A program made the position numbers and the translations under genes. Positions 1-25,800 of a stretch of 31,877 bases of DNA are shown here, piece after piece. Source of the DNA: Branchiostoma floridae (taxonomy: Eukaryota; Chordata; Leptocardii; Amphioxiformes; Branchiostomatidae); contig NC_049980.1 of the NCBI RefSeq assembly GCF_000003815.2, forward strand, positions 6,153,230 to 6,185,106, given 5' to 3'. Position 1 is the first letter of the stretch. Each line of letters opens with the position of its first letter. The notes under the pieces are model-generated. The model was not told the origin of the DNA and searched no databases. It was given only the letters and a program-made list of their open reading frames with translations.

Positions 1-1123
1 GCTAGAGGATCATAATCCTGGGTCACCGACGTGACTATAGTCCAAGTCGTGAGATCCGGAAACATTGTCAAGTTTTTGTTTTCCTTACAAATACCTCTTT
101 GTTAGTCACGAGGAAGGCGAAACCATGGCTGGCTGGATACAAAAGGGGAAGTGATCGTGATTTTAGGCCGCCATGTCACCAGCCTTTGTGTTACGCAATT
201 TCACGCGGCCTACATGCCGGGAACCTACCATGGTAACAGGAGTAACAGTTAGCTGCCAGCACAAATCTACCGAACTTTCACAAACTTCGCCTGTTGATTT
301 GTTAAACTACTAACACTCTTTCATTAGTTTTACGCTTGAGATCAGTTGGGATGGATAAAAGGGAATTTCCAACCCCAACACACGTCCATGCAGCCGCTAA
401 TACTTTTATGGTAACGTTAGGTACTATCGACTTTTAGTCATACATGAATGAGACCGTAAAGTTTCAGTAAAGGCACTCTCCATAACAGTTGTGAATGTTT
501 TTTACTTAAATGACGGGCGATAATTAGAAAATAAGCACAGCAAGGAGGCCAATTGCTGATAAGACATCAAAGAATACACATTTGACCTTGTCACCCCTGG
601 CCCTGAAATTATTTTTGTAACAGTCACATTGTATTCAACCATGAACCAGTTGATATTGCTTGTAGTTTAATTGGGGTGTTGAGTAGATAATGTCCTTGGT
701 AGAATACTGAATGCTTTGTGAATATTATGGGACAAGTGGGTACTTTATCGTAAACTACTGTGCAGTGAAAACCTGCGTTGCATCCGCAAACTTTAAACCA
801 CCAGGAGGCACGCGAATATTCCAATTATCTTCCCTACCACGAATTTAGATCTTTCCAAACATTCCCAATTCTACAGTATTTCGCTTGCTTGTTTTGTTCT
901 ATAAAGGACATGTATTTAGGACATCGTTGGCCTTCAGATCAGATAGAACGAAATGACGTCTGCAATTCAAGACCTTATCGCTAGAAGGCTTGCATGTGGT
1001 CCGCTTAAAAAAACCCTATTGCAAAGTCACTCGACTCCGCTTACTGCACCACATGCGTATAATATCACACGCCTCGTCAAACAGACACACAGAGCATGAG
1101 ACATGCCACGAAATCTAGAGCTC

Positions 1124-1315
1124 ACGCGCGCGTGTGTGTGTGTGTGTGTGTGTGTGTGCGTATGTGTGAGTGTGTGTGCGTGTGTGTGTGTCCGTCTGTG
1201 TGTGAGCGTGTGCGAGTGTGCGTGCGTGCGTGCGTGCGTGCGTATATGTGTGTGTGTGTGTTTGTGCGTGCGTGCGTGCGTGCGTGCGTGTGTGTGTGTG
1301 TGTGTGTGTGTGTAC

Positions 1316-1355
<40 letters not shown>

Positions 1356-1370
1356 GTGCGCGCGCGTGTA
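1124..1370. repeat. TG/CG microsatellite tract
   Basis: About 245 bases of almost uninterrupted alternating pyrimidine-purine sequence, mostly TG with blocks of TGCG and CG at both ends. The long His/Thr/Arg and Val/Cys frames on both strands are translations of this repeat, not genes. Confidence 0.97.
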
Positions 1371-1794
1371 GCTTCTTAAATGGCAATTCTATACACGCAA
1401 GTACCACGTTGATAAACTTGTGTACCAGACTTTGGATAGGAAGGGATACGCGTTTCAAGGCACGTAGTCATGCATAGTTCTTTGGTAATGATTTACAGAT
1501 ACCCGTACAAACACTCCCTTTCTTACTGTAAAAAACAATACTACGAGACGATTGTAATCCGTTATTCTTCATCCAGCATGTAGCTTATTTATATGGTCAG
1601 ATCTTTTTACCACAACAAATGAACATTCGTCACGAATTGTGAAACACTGAGCTGATATGTCACTACGTTAGACATACAGAAATGAAGGGATTTGAATATT
1701 TTAGGTGTATGTGTATTATGTGCTTGTGTGTGTGTACTTGTGTGTTTGTGTACTTGTGTGTTTGTTTCAATGCCTCGTCGGCAATGAAATAATT

Positions 1795-2032
1795 CAAGAT
1801 TTACTTCAAAGATCTCAAGACTAATAAATCTCGAGATCTTTCGTGACAATCTTGAGATCTTTCAAAACAATTGATCATAATATCATGATTGATTGAACAA
1901 TCTTAAGATCTTTCTTTGAAATCATCTCAAGATTTTTCCAGACGCTTTCAAAGCATCTCAAGGGATGGGGCTTTTTCAAAACAACTTTCAAGATTTAAGT
2001 CAAAATCTCAAGATCTTTGGTATAAATCTCAT
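1795..2032. repeat. Degenerate minisatellite with an AGATCTT-type core
   Basis: Repeated variants of TCTCAAGATCTTT, each followed by a short A/C-rich spacer such as CAAAACAA, occur about ten times at irregular spacing. The core AAGATCTT is itself palindromic, so both strands read alike. No coding sense is seen. Confidence 0.7.
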
Positions 2033-2335
2033 TTTTTTTTAATTTTCAACGACGCGTGAAGACCCTCGCTGGGCTTTCATTATGATCCGTTGAGTACAAA
2101 GAAGTTTTTAACAAAATATCAGATATGTGAATTAGAATCACAAAAACTCTACAAGCGTTAGTCCAAAGTGCTCTGCTCAGTCTAATGTTAATCTGTTCAC
2201 TGTTTTTTTACAAATCATGGGAGGGTTCAAAGTCGAACAACGTCACAAACGGAGTGGAACGGCTAATGTACTGCTACCTCGATTCTACGGCCAGATAACC
2301 TGCTTTATGCAAACAAGCAAGCTTAAACGGACACA

Positions 2336-17292
<14,957 letters not shown>

Positions 17293-17388
17293 CCCTATCC
17301 AACCTTTTTGTTAATTTTTTGTGTAAAATATTCCGGTATTGTGGGATCAGTAAGCCGTTTTGAAATTACGAAGGGGGGTGGGGGGTCG

Positions 17389-17394
17389 AATAAA
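17389..17394 (+). terminator. Candidate polyadenylation signal AATAAA
   Basis: Canonical AATAAA about 97 bases after the kinase stop codon. Another candidate lies in an AATAAATAAA run near 18220. Which one is used cannot be told from sequence. Confidence 0.4.
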
Positions 17395-17402
17395 CATATG
17401 GT

Positions 17403-17522
17403 ATGATGACGCCTGGTCCTTTGCTGTAACCACCTCATAAAACCACCTCGTTCGCTTTGCTCACTCGGTACCGGTAGTTTCATTCGGTGGTTATAGCAAA
17501 GGGCCAGGCCTAGGCGTTATCG
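17403..17522. mobile_element. Foldback (MITE-like) element in the kinase 3' region
   Basis: GACGCCTGGTCCTTTGCTGT followed by AACCACC on the left pairs with GGTGGTTATAGCAAAGGGCC on the right, whose outer part reads CAGGCCTAGGCGTTATC. The arms are about 30 bases with small mismatches around a 55-60-base centre. No coding content. Confidence 0.75.
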
Positions 17523-17751
17523 CAACATATACACCTCGGGGCGGGCCATTAACCCTGTAGTATTAAGTTCATGTATTGTTTTGAATTACAGTGAGACTTT
17601 AAGTTCGTTTGTAACCTTTGAGAAGGATAACTCCAGTGGGGATTGATGGATATTCATTGTTTGGGCAGGTAGCTACTGTAGGTGATAATTATAATGAAAT
17701 CTTTATTCATGCAAAGGATGGCGTCATTTACATGAATATTGAGTAGAATGT

Positions 17752-18110
17752 GTAAGGCCATAGCAAGTAAATTTTATGGATGACATCGACGCGCTCGTTA
17801 ATTTTCGCCTGATTTCAGAAAAAAAAGAAGATTTTTTTCCTCTTCGGGATGGTCAGATAGACCGAATTGGACAAACATGTTGTGCTATAGACCAATAATT
17901 GTACAGAAGTGAAAACTTGTTGGATAATTGTAAAAGTGCCACCAATATGCATATGGAAGCCATGAATGTAGTTGCAAACTTGGCAAGCGATACCAGTGTA
18001 CTACACAAGTATCACTTTTACTACACTAGTTCACTTCATTAAGACAGGAATGGATTGTTAGTTGTAATGCCACGTTTTGTCACTTCATTTCTTGTTGATT
18101 ATCCTGCCCA
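17752..18110 (+). repeat. Interspersed repeat B, copy 1
   Basis: Starts TAAGGCCATAGCAAGTAAAT and contains GGTCAGATAGACCGAATTGG, AAAACTTGTTGGATAATTG and GATACCAGTGTACTACACAA blocks, all shared in order with 23440-23978. The start matches the reverse complement of the far end of that copy, suggesting terminal inverted repeats (a DNA-transposon derivative). Confidence 0.75.
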
Positions 18111-18411
18111 TCTCAAAGTCCATGTATATTGTCTTTGTCTCTGTCAGCAGGGCTAGCCCTTTTTAATGGGCAGCTCAGTCGGGCAGCCCTGACTATGCGA
18201 GCTGTACTGCCAAACCATTAAATAAATAAACTGCGCAACTGTGTCATGACGTCATAAGACAGGTGATACTATCATTCAAAAGGTGGACAAGCTACACTTT
18301 ACCATGATGCTTTTCTGTGCTGATGACAAACTTCATTTTTAAATACAGACAAGCAAAATGTGGTACTGCACTCAAGTTAGTAACTTATTTTGACAGTTCC
18401 ACATAAAAAAT

Positions 18412-19392
18412 AGAGTTCGGCGACCTCATACCGCCATGAATATTTAGAGCTTTTGTTAATTTCATGCAAATGACTTAACATTAAGATGATTTATGCATGG
18501 TGTTGTTCATCATTGAATAACGTACAGTCACAAGTAATTTTCCAATTCATATCATTAATCATTAAGTTGTTTTGCATAAATTATGCAAATAAGTTCCTCA
18601 TTTGCATATTTGATATCTGCATATGTTCCACCGATTATAATTAACAAGTGATACATTTATCCAAGTCCAAATATTGCAAACAATGGAATTATACACTTTC
18701 CTCATTAATCATGCAAATTAAGTCATCATTTGCATAAAATTCATATCATTATGAACATCTTTGCCCAAGCTATCTACATACCTAAAATGCAGGCTATCAG
18801 TCGTTCCTTTCTGCAGTTATCCTCTTTGTAGTGTCTTGACAAAAATGCCCCTGCAGTTCCACAATTAAATGTTAGGGGACTGAAACTTGTCTCACTTTGT
18901 CATGACGCTAAAAGCTATCTACCACCCAAATGGCACGACCATCTTACGTCCGGGACAAGAGATACATTGAAAAAACTGCTATGAAAGAATATTCTCATTA
19001 ATTATGCAAATGTACTCTTATTTTGCATAATTAGTATCTTATCTTGTACAACATTGTCTAAGGTACCTACATACCGAAAATCATGAAAATCCGTTGTTCC
19101 CTTCTTGAGTTATCCTCGTCAGAAGTTTTTGACATAAATGCCCCTGCTATCCCAAAACTAGGCGCTAGGGGGCCCAAACTTATGTCATTTCTTCCTGAGC
19201 ACAAGAGCTATCTAATACTAAAAAATCTTGACCATAGCATGTTCAGAACACCGAGATAGCAAAACCAGAAGTTGCGCTGCAGTACCAAGGGGGCCGCTAG
19301 GTGGCCCAAAATCTAATCATTTCCAGCTTTCATCACACCCTACCAACACACCAAGTATGAAACCAATCCATCAAGACGTTCTTTAGTTATCT
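18412..19392 (+). repeat. Modular interspersed repeat, intergenic copy
   Basis: Begins GAGTTCGGCGACCTCATACC, then repeated modules each with CATTAAT(T/C)ATGCAAAT, a TACCTACATACC-like block, a GTTATCC block, and AAATGCCCCTGC. It ends next to an AC microsatellite. Inverted relative to the intron 7 copy; same orientation as the copy at 30095-30520. Confidence 0.75.
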
Positions 19393-19396
19393 TGTT

Positions 19397-19443
19397 TACA
19401 CACACACACACACACACACACAGAGAGACAGACAGACAGACAA
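19397..19443. repeat. AC and AGAC microsatellite
   Basis: About 12 AC units followed by several AGAC units. It sits at the 3' end of the modular repeat, so it may have originated as that element's tail. Confidence 0.9.
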
Positions 19444-19489
19444 ACGCTGGGTAAAATATAACCTCCATGATATTTCATGGAGGTAAATA

Positions 19490-19781
19490 CAGACAGAAGG
19501 TAAAGGTAGCCCCATAGCCTTTTTGGGGTTGTAAGGACAGTGGGTTGTTATCCCCTCTGTCTCAGACACGGTATTGGAAGTAGGAGCCCAATCCATTCTT
19601 TCCTTTTACTTCCCTAACCGAAGTCAGGTACCCATTGTTACACCTGGGTAGAGTGAGGAAGGTGGTGCAAAGTGCCTTTATCAAGGGCGCAAGATCGGCG
19701 ACACGACAGACAGTATTCGAAGCCGGGACCATTTGGTTCTGAGACGAACACTCTGTCGTTACGCCATACGACGGCCTCACT
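19490..19781 (-). mobile_element. tRNA-derived SINE with a different head, - strand
   Basis: Read on the - strand: a head from 19781 with a tRNA-like A-box region, then a degenerate B box GCTTCGAATAC (about 19713-19723), then a body reading GATCTTGCGCCCTTGATAAA followed by GGCACTTTGCACCACCTTCC. That body matches the other SINEs here (GGCACTTTACACGACTTTCC), but the head is not the same tRNA-like sequence. The long reverse-strand frame over it is not a gene. Confidence 0.75.
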
Positions 19782-19804
19782 TTGTGCACGTGATTATGTC
19801 TCAA

Positions 19805-19930
19805 CCAATGACCGACAGTAACCGGAGAAATGACAGATTCAAAACGTCTGACCAACATGAATACCCAATACCCAGCGTCTGACGGAATGGAAAATTCCAT
19901 TTTCGTGATTCTTCTGGGGGTCAATGAACC
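19805..19930. repeat. Diverged direct repeat, copy 1
   Basis: Contains TGACAGATTCAAAACGTCTG, CCCAGCGTCTGACGGAATGG and AAAATTCC blocks that recur in the same order at 20957-21072. Nature unknown. Confidence 0.65.
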
Positions 19931-20956
19931 GTGCAGTGTCAAGATATCAGACAGGCATTGTTTCAAACCATACACGTAAAAATGTACTTTTCCAGAGAAA
20001 CCAACGCTTAAAGATGGAAATCATCATGATACCAAACTTTATTTTATTTATTTTATCACCTTTTCCACAACGATGTCACTGGGCTATGTTGATTTAGCTA
20101 TCGTTAACGTGACGTTTCAGTTCTATTTCTTAATTCAGATGATTGAATTTGACTTTGTGACTGCATGTTATCACAATGAGATTCGCTTGGGGGAAGGGTA
20201 TGGCCAATAATGACTTATTTTGGTATATCTATCTATCTCTCTATAAATGTATATAGCAATGATCATATCCATTGTGATGAGTAGATTTGCATATGACCTT
20301 TGGCCCCGGAAACTAGAAATGGGTCCCTGTTTACGTCCATAAGCAGTGGTAGTCAGTATAGTAACGCAGGGTTCTCATACTAGGGAAGAACTGAGCACCA
20401 AACAACATACAGCAACACATCACGACTTCGGCTGAAAGACTTCGCAAAAAAGGGTAAGTTATATCAAATCTTGTCATCATATTGAAAATAGTAGTATGAC
20501 CAGAATACAAATATTTTAAGCCCTGTCTGCTGATAAGTAAAGATCGCCATACGCACAGGGTTATCATTCAAGGATACTAGTTAACCATCTGAAAGAGACA
20601 TAAGGCCACAGCATGGGAATTTCATGGATAGCATTAATTGCAGACTCCAAACGTTATGCGAGAGGGCGAAGAAAAACAAGATAGGCAAACAAGTAGAAAC
20701 ATGAAACTAGGAGTGCCCTGTTGATCTTTATTGTGCAGTTTACTCATACGTACGCCGTTTTTTGTTGCCACTGACTATGCTAATTAGAAAGGCTCTCGTG
20801 CCCGCGGCTAAATGCTAGTAGTACACGACCTGTACCAAGCAGAAAAAAAACGCCATAGACGTAAAAAAAGCTTTATAAAGCCATTGACGTTACAAATATC
20901 TGTCTCTAAACGTTAGTTGAGTAGAAAACCGACCATAGTTAAACTCCATAAACAAT

Positions 20957-21072
20957 TGGCCGCTGTTATTTTGGTCAAATGGCAGATTCAAAAATTCTGA
21001 CCTACAAAACTACCCAGCGTCTGACAAACGTAATGGAAAATTCCGTGTGTCTTTTTTTAGGTCAATGACCTC
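20957..21072. repeat. Diverged direct repeat, copy 2
   Basis: Matches 19805-19930 with small insertions (GGCAGATTCAAAAATTCTGA, CCCAGCGTCTGACAAACGTA, GGAAAATTCC, GGTCAATGACC). Confidence 0.65.
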
Positions 21073-22585
21073 TTTTCCCGCTGGTTTTGTTTCCGTGAAG
21101 GTGACAGGTGAGCTATCGCTCCAAAGATTCGTTACATTCTTCTATCCAAGGAGGTTAAAACGCATTTAACCTCCTTGTTCTATCATATGATTCCTACCGT
21201 GTATGGAAATGAAATGTCGAAGATATTTCCCGATAAGTATAACGTTACAGAGTTCTGTCAATGTTTATGGCGTCGTTTCTTCATAATGATTTCCTTAGTC
21301 GGGTTTCCCGATTCAGTGCATTCAGCCTACTTTCATCACTGGATTGCGGCTATGTACACTTCAATACAGCCCTCCTTATAATTACGTGAGACGAGAAGTA
21401 TGAACAATAATAATTTTATTTTCTTAATTACAAAAGCGTGCCAAGTTAGGGCACACTGTCTGGGATAGCACAAAAACCGAAGGTAACGTTACAATCTCGA
21501 AAACGTCTAACAGTGTTTACCCTTGTAACATGAATGGCTTATGAACAGTACGGACGCATTTCTTATCCAAGTATGTTCTTTAGATGAATTGTTTCAGAAT
21601 TCAGTCATCAAAATTTACACTTATATATATATATATGTAGTAAAGACAGTGTGTATACCTGGGTCGGCAAACTTGAATCCCAAATAAATTTGGATCTAAA
21701 GATGATTTCGAAGATAACGCATGATTTATGATAATGATGTATATTTGATATGATATTTGAAGCTTAACAGAAAAATTTCACATGTAGTTTAAAAATAATC
21801 TGTGTCAAGCAGAACAAAAGAACTGCCAGGCTACTTTTTTTAATCTTACCTATGACCGTTTCCATGCCAACAGGTGTCGTAACCAATAGGGATTGATGTA
21901 TAATTAGTGTAGAACCAGTTGTTCTACTCTGTGTTTTTCAAAATGGCGCAGTCGCGTGTCTCCTTGCTTGTTCTTGTTGTCCCAAGAGAACAACTACTTT
22001 GCGATGGTTTGGAGTAGATTGGAAGTAAGTCATTTACTAATTGAGAAATGGTTGGGACGTGCACGTGGTTGTCACTAAAAATATAGGCGTGGTCTAGAAC
22101 TGATCAGACCAAGTCCTTGATCAGACTGCTCCCGACTTGTCGCCAACCTTGGTTGGCTAGTGGTCGGGGAAGGGCCTGGATTTGTGACTGTCCACCTCTA
22201 CTGAGCTCTGCGAAATGACCGAAAGGTCCCTTTCAATCTGTTTTGGAGTTGGCAAGTTGTTCACCTCATATTTTAATGATGATGAAGAAGACCTTTTAAT
22301 ATTGTACGTTCCTGATCACGCAAGCTAAGTACAGGTCAAGATGATAAAGTTCTGAGTAGTTCTGAATAATCTAAGTACAAGTACTAGTTCTAGTGAAGTA
22401 AGAATGAGATATCTTACTGTGTGTAACTACAAAGTCTAATGTATGCTTGTATGTACAGGTTCAACTTCTTCTCGATTCTTAAAACAGTTGTAAATGTAAT
22501 GGCAGATGGAGCCTAAGATACATGGTTTATCTTATTGCATGAGGCACAAAGTTTATTGATCACCCTTTTCTACACAAAGTAGGAG

Positions 22586-22820
22586 ATGATTGGTGGTGGA
22601 CCAAGGGCAAGACGTATATATGGGAGCGGCAGACAGTCGTCACCGGCCAGCCGCCGGTTCGTTCTCTGCTGTACCCTCATCGTGGTCCCTGCCCTACTGG
22701 CGGCATTTTGCGGGGCTGGCATCATCGTCTGTGGAGTGCTCGTCGTCAGGCCGGTCGTGAGGACGGGTTCGCTGGGATTCAGGGAGACAACCTGCACAAC
22801 AACCGAAGCTTCCTTTACCG
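22586..22820 (+). CDS. KCNMB-like: BK beta-like exon 1: N-terminus and TM1
   Basis: 78 residues plus one base. A basic Ser/Arg-rich N-terminus precedes a 30-residue hydrophobic stretch rich in V, L, A and C, then the first loop cysteine (C70). The donor is GTATGT at 22821. Confidence 0.85.
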
Positions 22821-25800
22821 GTATGTACTATGCACGCACATTTCTTGTTGGGGGCCAAGAAAGCTAGCAAAAATTTCTGAATTTACACCCTTTATATGCC
22901 TGTCACATTAAGGTTTGTTCTAGAGAATATTTTAAGATTTTCGGCCAAAATGTTACAAAGTGGGGCTTTAAAATATTAGTTACCAACTTGAGTGAAGTGC
23001 CCACATTGTCCTTATCTGTCTTTTAAAAAGCAAATAAGACTCATCAAGTAAAACATGCAAAAGACTTTCTTCCGTAGATAACTTCATCAGGTTGGCAATT
23101 ATTCATATAGTAAGGTTAATTAGGTACAACCAAGGAGTACTTGAATTTCAACGTTTCGGTGTCTGTCAGACACCATCATCAGGGTTAGAGCGACTGGAGA
23201 GATAAGGGGGGCATACAAACTGAGCCACGTTTGGGACAGCATTCTCGCTGCTGCAGCGCCGCCTACATCGGCTATAAGTAGCAGCAAGAATCGTATCCCG
23301 CCATTCTACCCTGATGATGGTGTCTGATAGACACCGAAACGTTGGAAGTAAGTCCTCCTTGGTTATGTCTAAAGAACCTTACTATGTGAATAATTGCCAA
23401 CCTGATGAAGCTATTTACGAAGGATTTTTTTTCCTCTGCGGGAATGGTTTGGTCAGATAGACCAAAATAGGCAAACATGTTGTTTTTTTTATCTATTTAT
23501 TAATCTGTGAGGGTAGTCCCTACAGTTTTGATAAAACTGATTTCCAAGGGAGCCCAATGTTGTGTTGAAGCCTAATAACTATACTTATACATGTAGACGT
23601 GGCACTAGCGGGGGGGGGGGGGGTGTTTGGGCGGGGAGAATGACTGTAGTTGCAGAAGTGAAACTTGTTGGATAGTTATAAACTGAGTGCCACCAATTAT
23701 ATGGAAGGCATGGGTGTACTTGCCAGCTTTGCAAGTGATACCAGTGTACCACACTAGTATCACTTTTACTGCAGTAGTTCACTTCTTTCATACAGGAATG
23801 AATGCCATGTTAGTTATGATGGCACGTTTTGTCACTTCAAATCTTGTTACGACGTTTATGGTGTCTATTTTGAAAATTAAGCCATCTTGTTTTTTTCTAC
23901 CCATCTCGTTTTTTTCGCGCTATCTCGTTATGTTTGCACCCTGCATAGGATGTCATCCATAAAGTTTACTTGATTTGGCCTAAAGCAAATAAAAGCCACC
24001 AAGCATAACATGTACCTCTTTCGTTGTTTCAGGGACTTGGGTGAAATGTAATTCGTGTGTCAACTGCCGAACGAAACGATTTGCCGCCGGTGGAATTAAC
24101 GTCCGATTCCCGTGCCTGGTTATCAACGTGACGTACCATGTGAACAACCAAGACTTTAGCGGCATCTTGTACGAGACTGAAACGCGGTTGGACTGGTCTA
24201 TGGAAACAGTACCTTTGGTAAGAACTGTCTGATCACGCAAAAAGTGAATTTCGCCCCTTTCATCATCAAGCCCCCGTCACAAATCAAGAACTGAGCTCGG
24301 CCGACGTGTTGGCGAGCTCCAAATGGGCATTTTCGGCCGAAGTACGCCCGACATCCGTTGGAATTTAAACCTTTGTGTGATGTAGGCCGTGCAACAAAAA
24401 GGCAAAAAAAGACAATGAATTACGCTTTCCGGAATAAAACACCGAGCACGGTCCAAATTGTGACGGGTCAGATTTTCTTCGAAAAATAGGGTCGAAGCTC
24501 TTGCAATTTTGAAATCCGGGAGCTCTAGCCGATCTAGAAATTCGGCCGTCGCAGTCTATCATTCGACTAGAGCTCGCCGAATTTCCCCATATCGCACGAA
24601 CTAGGCTAATTTGTTAGGCTTCGTCAATACAACAGTGATAGTTGCCATGTTGCATTGACTACGTGATGTTTTGTTTGTGTTCACCTTTATCCGCGGGTAA
24701 CCTATGTCCGTTGTTTCTAAAGACAGGCTATTTAGGGATATCAAGTCGACGGACGGTGGTTTCAGATTGCAATATTTTCAAAATATTGCTGTTGGAAAAC
24801 ACCATTCGTCAACTTGCCATTCTATACACTAGTACGTACTCTGTTTTTAAAAACAACGGATATAGGTTACCCCGCGAAAATAGGTGAGGTAGCTTTACAT
24901 ATTGTATTTCACTATTTGTGAAAAGTTACTGTGCAGCTAAGTTCGTCTGACGATATGATCACGATGGCCGTGTTTCAAGATAAATCATCAAGGTATCAGG
25001 GCTGGTAAAATAGTACACTATGATAGGAATGACAACACTAAGACTGATGCTTATTATTCTTAAATCTCCAGTGTGCGACGCAGCCTACATGCGAAAGAGA
25101 CGACGCTTATACTCGTCAGAAAGTAGAGAGGTTTGCGAAAACCTACGGAGTCGGGAAGACCTACAAGTGCCTGTATAACCCGGACAATGCCGGGGACGGT
25201 TCCGCGGTAAGTTATTATTTTTTCTACTTCCCCCTCTCTTATTAGTCGTAGGCAGCAGTCACTGTAGAACAGGAGGCTGACAGTAGACGGTACATCTGGA
25301 CGATACATTGAATTTCTATCAGTAAAAAAAGGTGCCAGTAGGTACAGATTTTCTGTTGCCATTCTTACTGTTACAGTAGAACTAAGGAGGTAAGGTCACA
25401 ATTGGAAAAGGGGTCCCTTCCGGGCTGTTCTCTTGCTGTCACTTTCGAGCGTGACCCCTACGTGGCCCCGCGGGGCGTTCTCTTTTGGGCACGACCGAGC
25501 CCGGGTTGACTTTTAGTTAAAATCAACTCGGGACCCGGTAACAAATAGACGCCGTACGCTAATCGTGAGCACATCGAGCAGCTTAGTCCACCGGGACATT
25601 TTTTTTGGCTTCGGGGCTCGGCCGGGGTCACACACTCCTACGGCTACGGGCATTATAGGGAGTACCTTAGAACCGCCATGAGTAGAACCAATTCTGTTGT
25701 AGGTGCCAATAAAGATTACTGAGAGGTAGGTGTTCTTAAAGTGTCCTCATAACTTTTGGCCAGCATAGAAAGTGGCGACAGATTGTGATGAGGGCCAGTG

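Larger units (their letters stand above)
1..2335. other. Upstream non-coding region and presumed 5' flank/UTR of the kinase gene
   Basis: I see no supported coding exon here; the open frames are short or come from the TG tract. The region holds a TG/CG microsatellite (1124-1370) and a degenerate minisatellite (about 1795-2032). The last 150 bases or so before the start codon at 2336 are probably promoter and 5' UTR. I see no convincing TATA box. An in-frame TAA at 2324-2326 closes the frame just upstream of the start. Confidence 0.6.
17293..22585. other. Intergenic region between the kinase and BK beta-like genes
   Basis: No supported coding exon. It holds the foldback at 17403-17522, interspersed repeat B (17752-18110), the modular repeat (18412-19392), AC and AGAC microsatellites (19397-19443), a reverse-strand SINE (19490-19781) and a diverged direct-repeat pair (19805-19930, 20957-21072). 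The last few hundred bases before 22586 are presumed promoter of the second gene. I see no clear core promoter motif. Confidence 0.65.
22821..24032 (+). other. Intron 1 of the BK beta-like gene, filled with repeats
   Basis: Contains a foldback element (23070-23428) followed directly by interspersed repeat B (23440-23978) with a G homopolymer near 23610. No exon is seen. The acceptor is TTTCGTTGTTTCAG ending at 24032. Confidence 0.75.

Noticed and set aside
1027-1477. Long His/Thr and Val/Cys-rich open frames on both strands
   Set aside because: They are translations of the TG/CG microsatellite and have no splice or start context of their own.
19562-19975. 137-residue reverse-strand open frame
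   Set aside because: It lies over a reverse-strand SINE and a diverged direct repeat and shows no protein-like motif.
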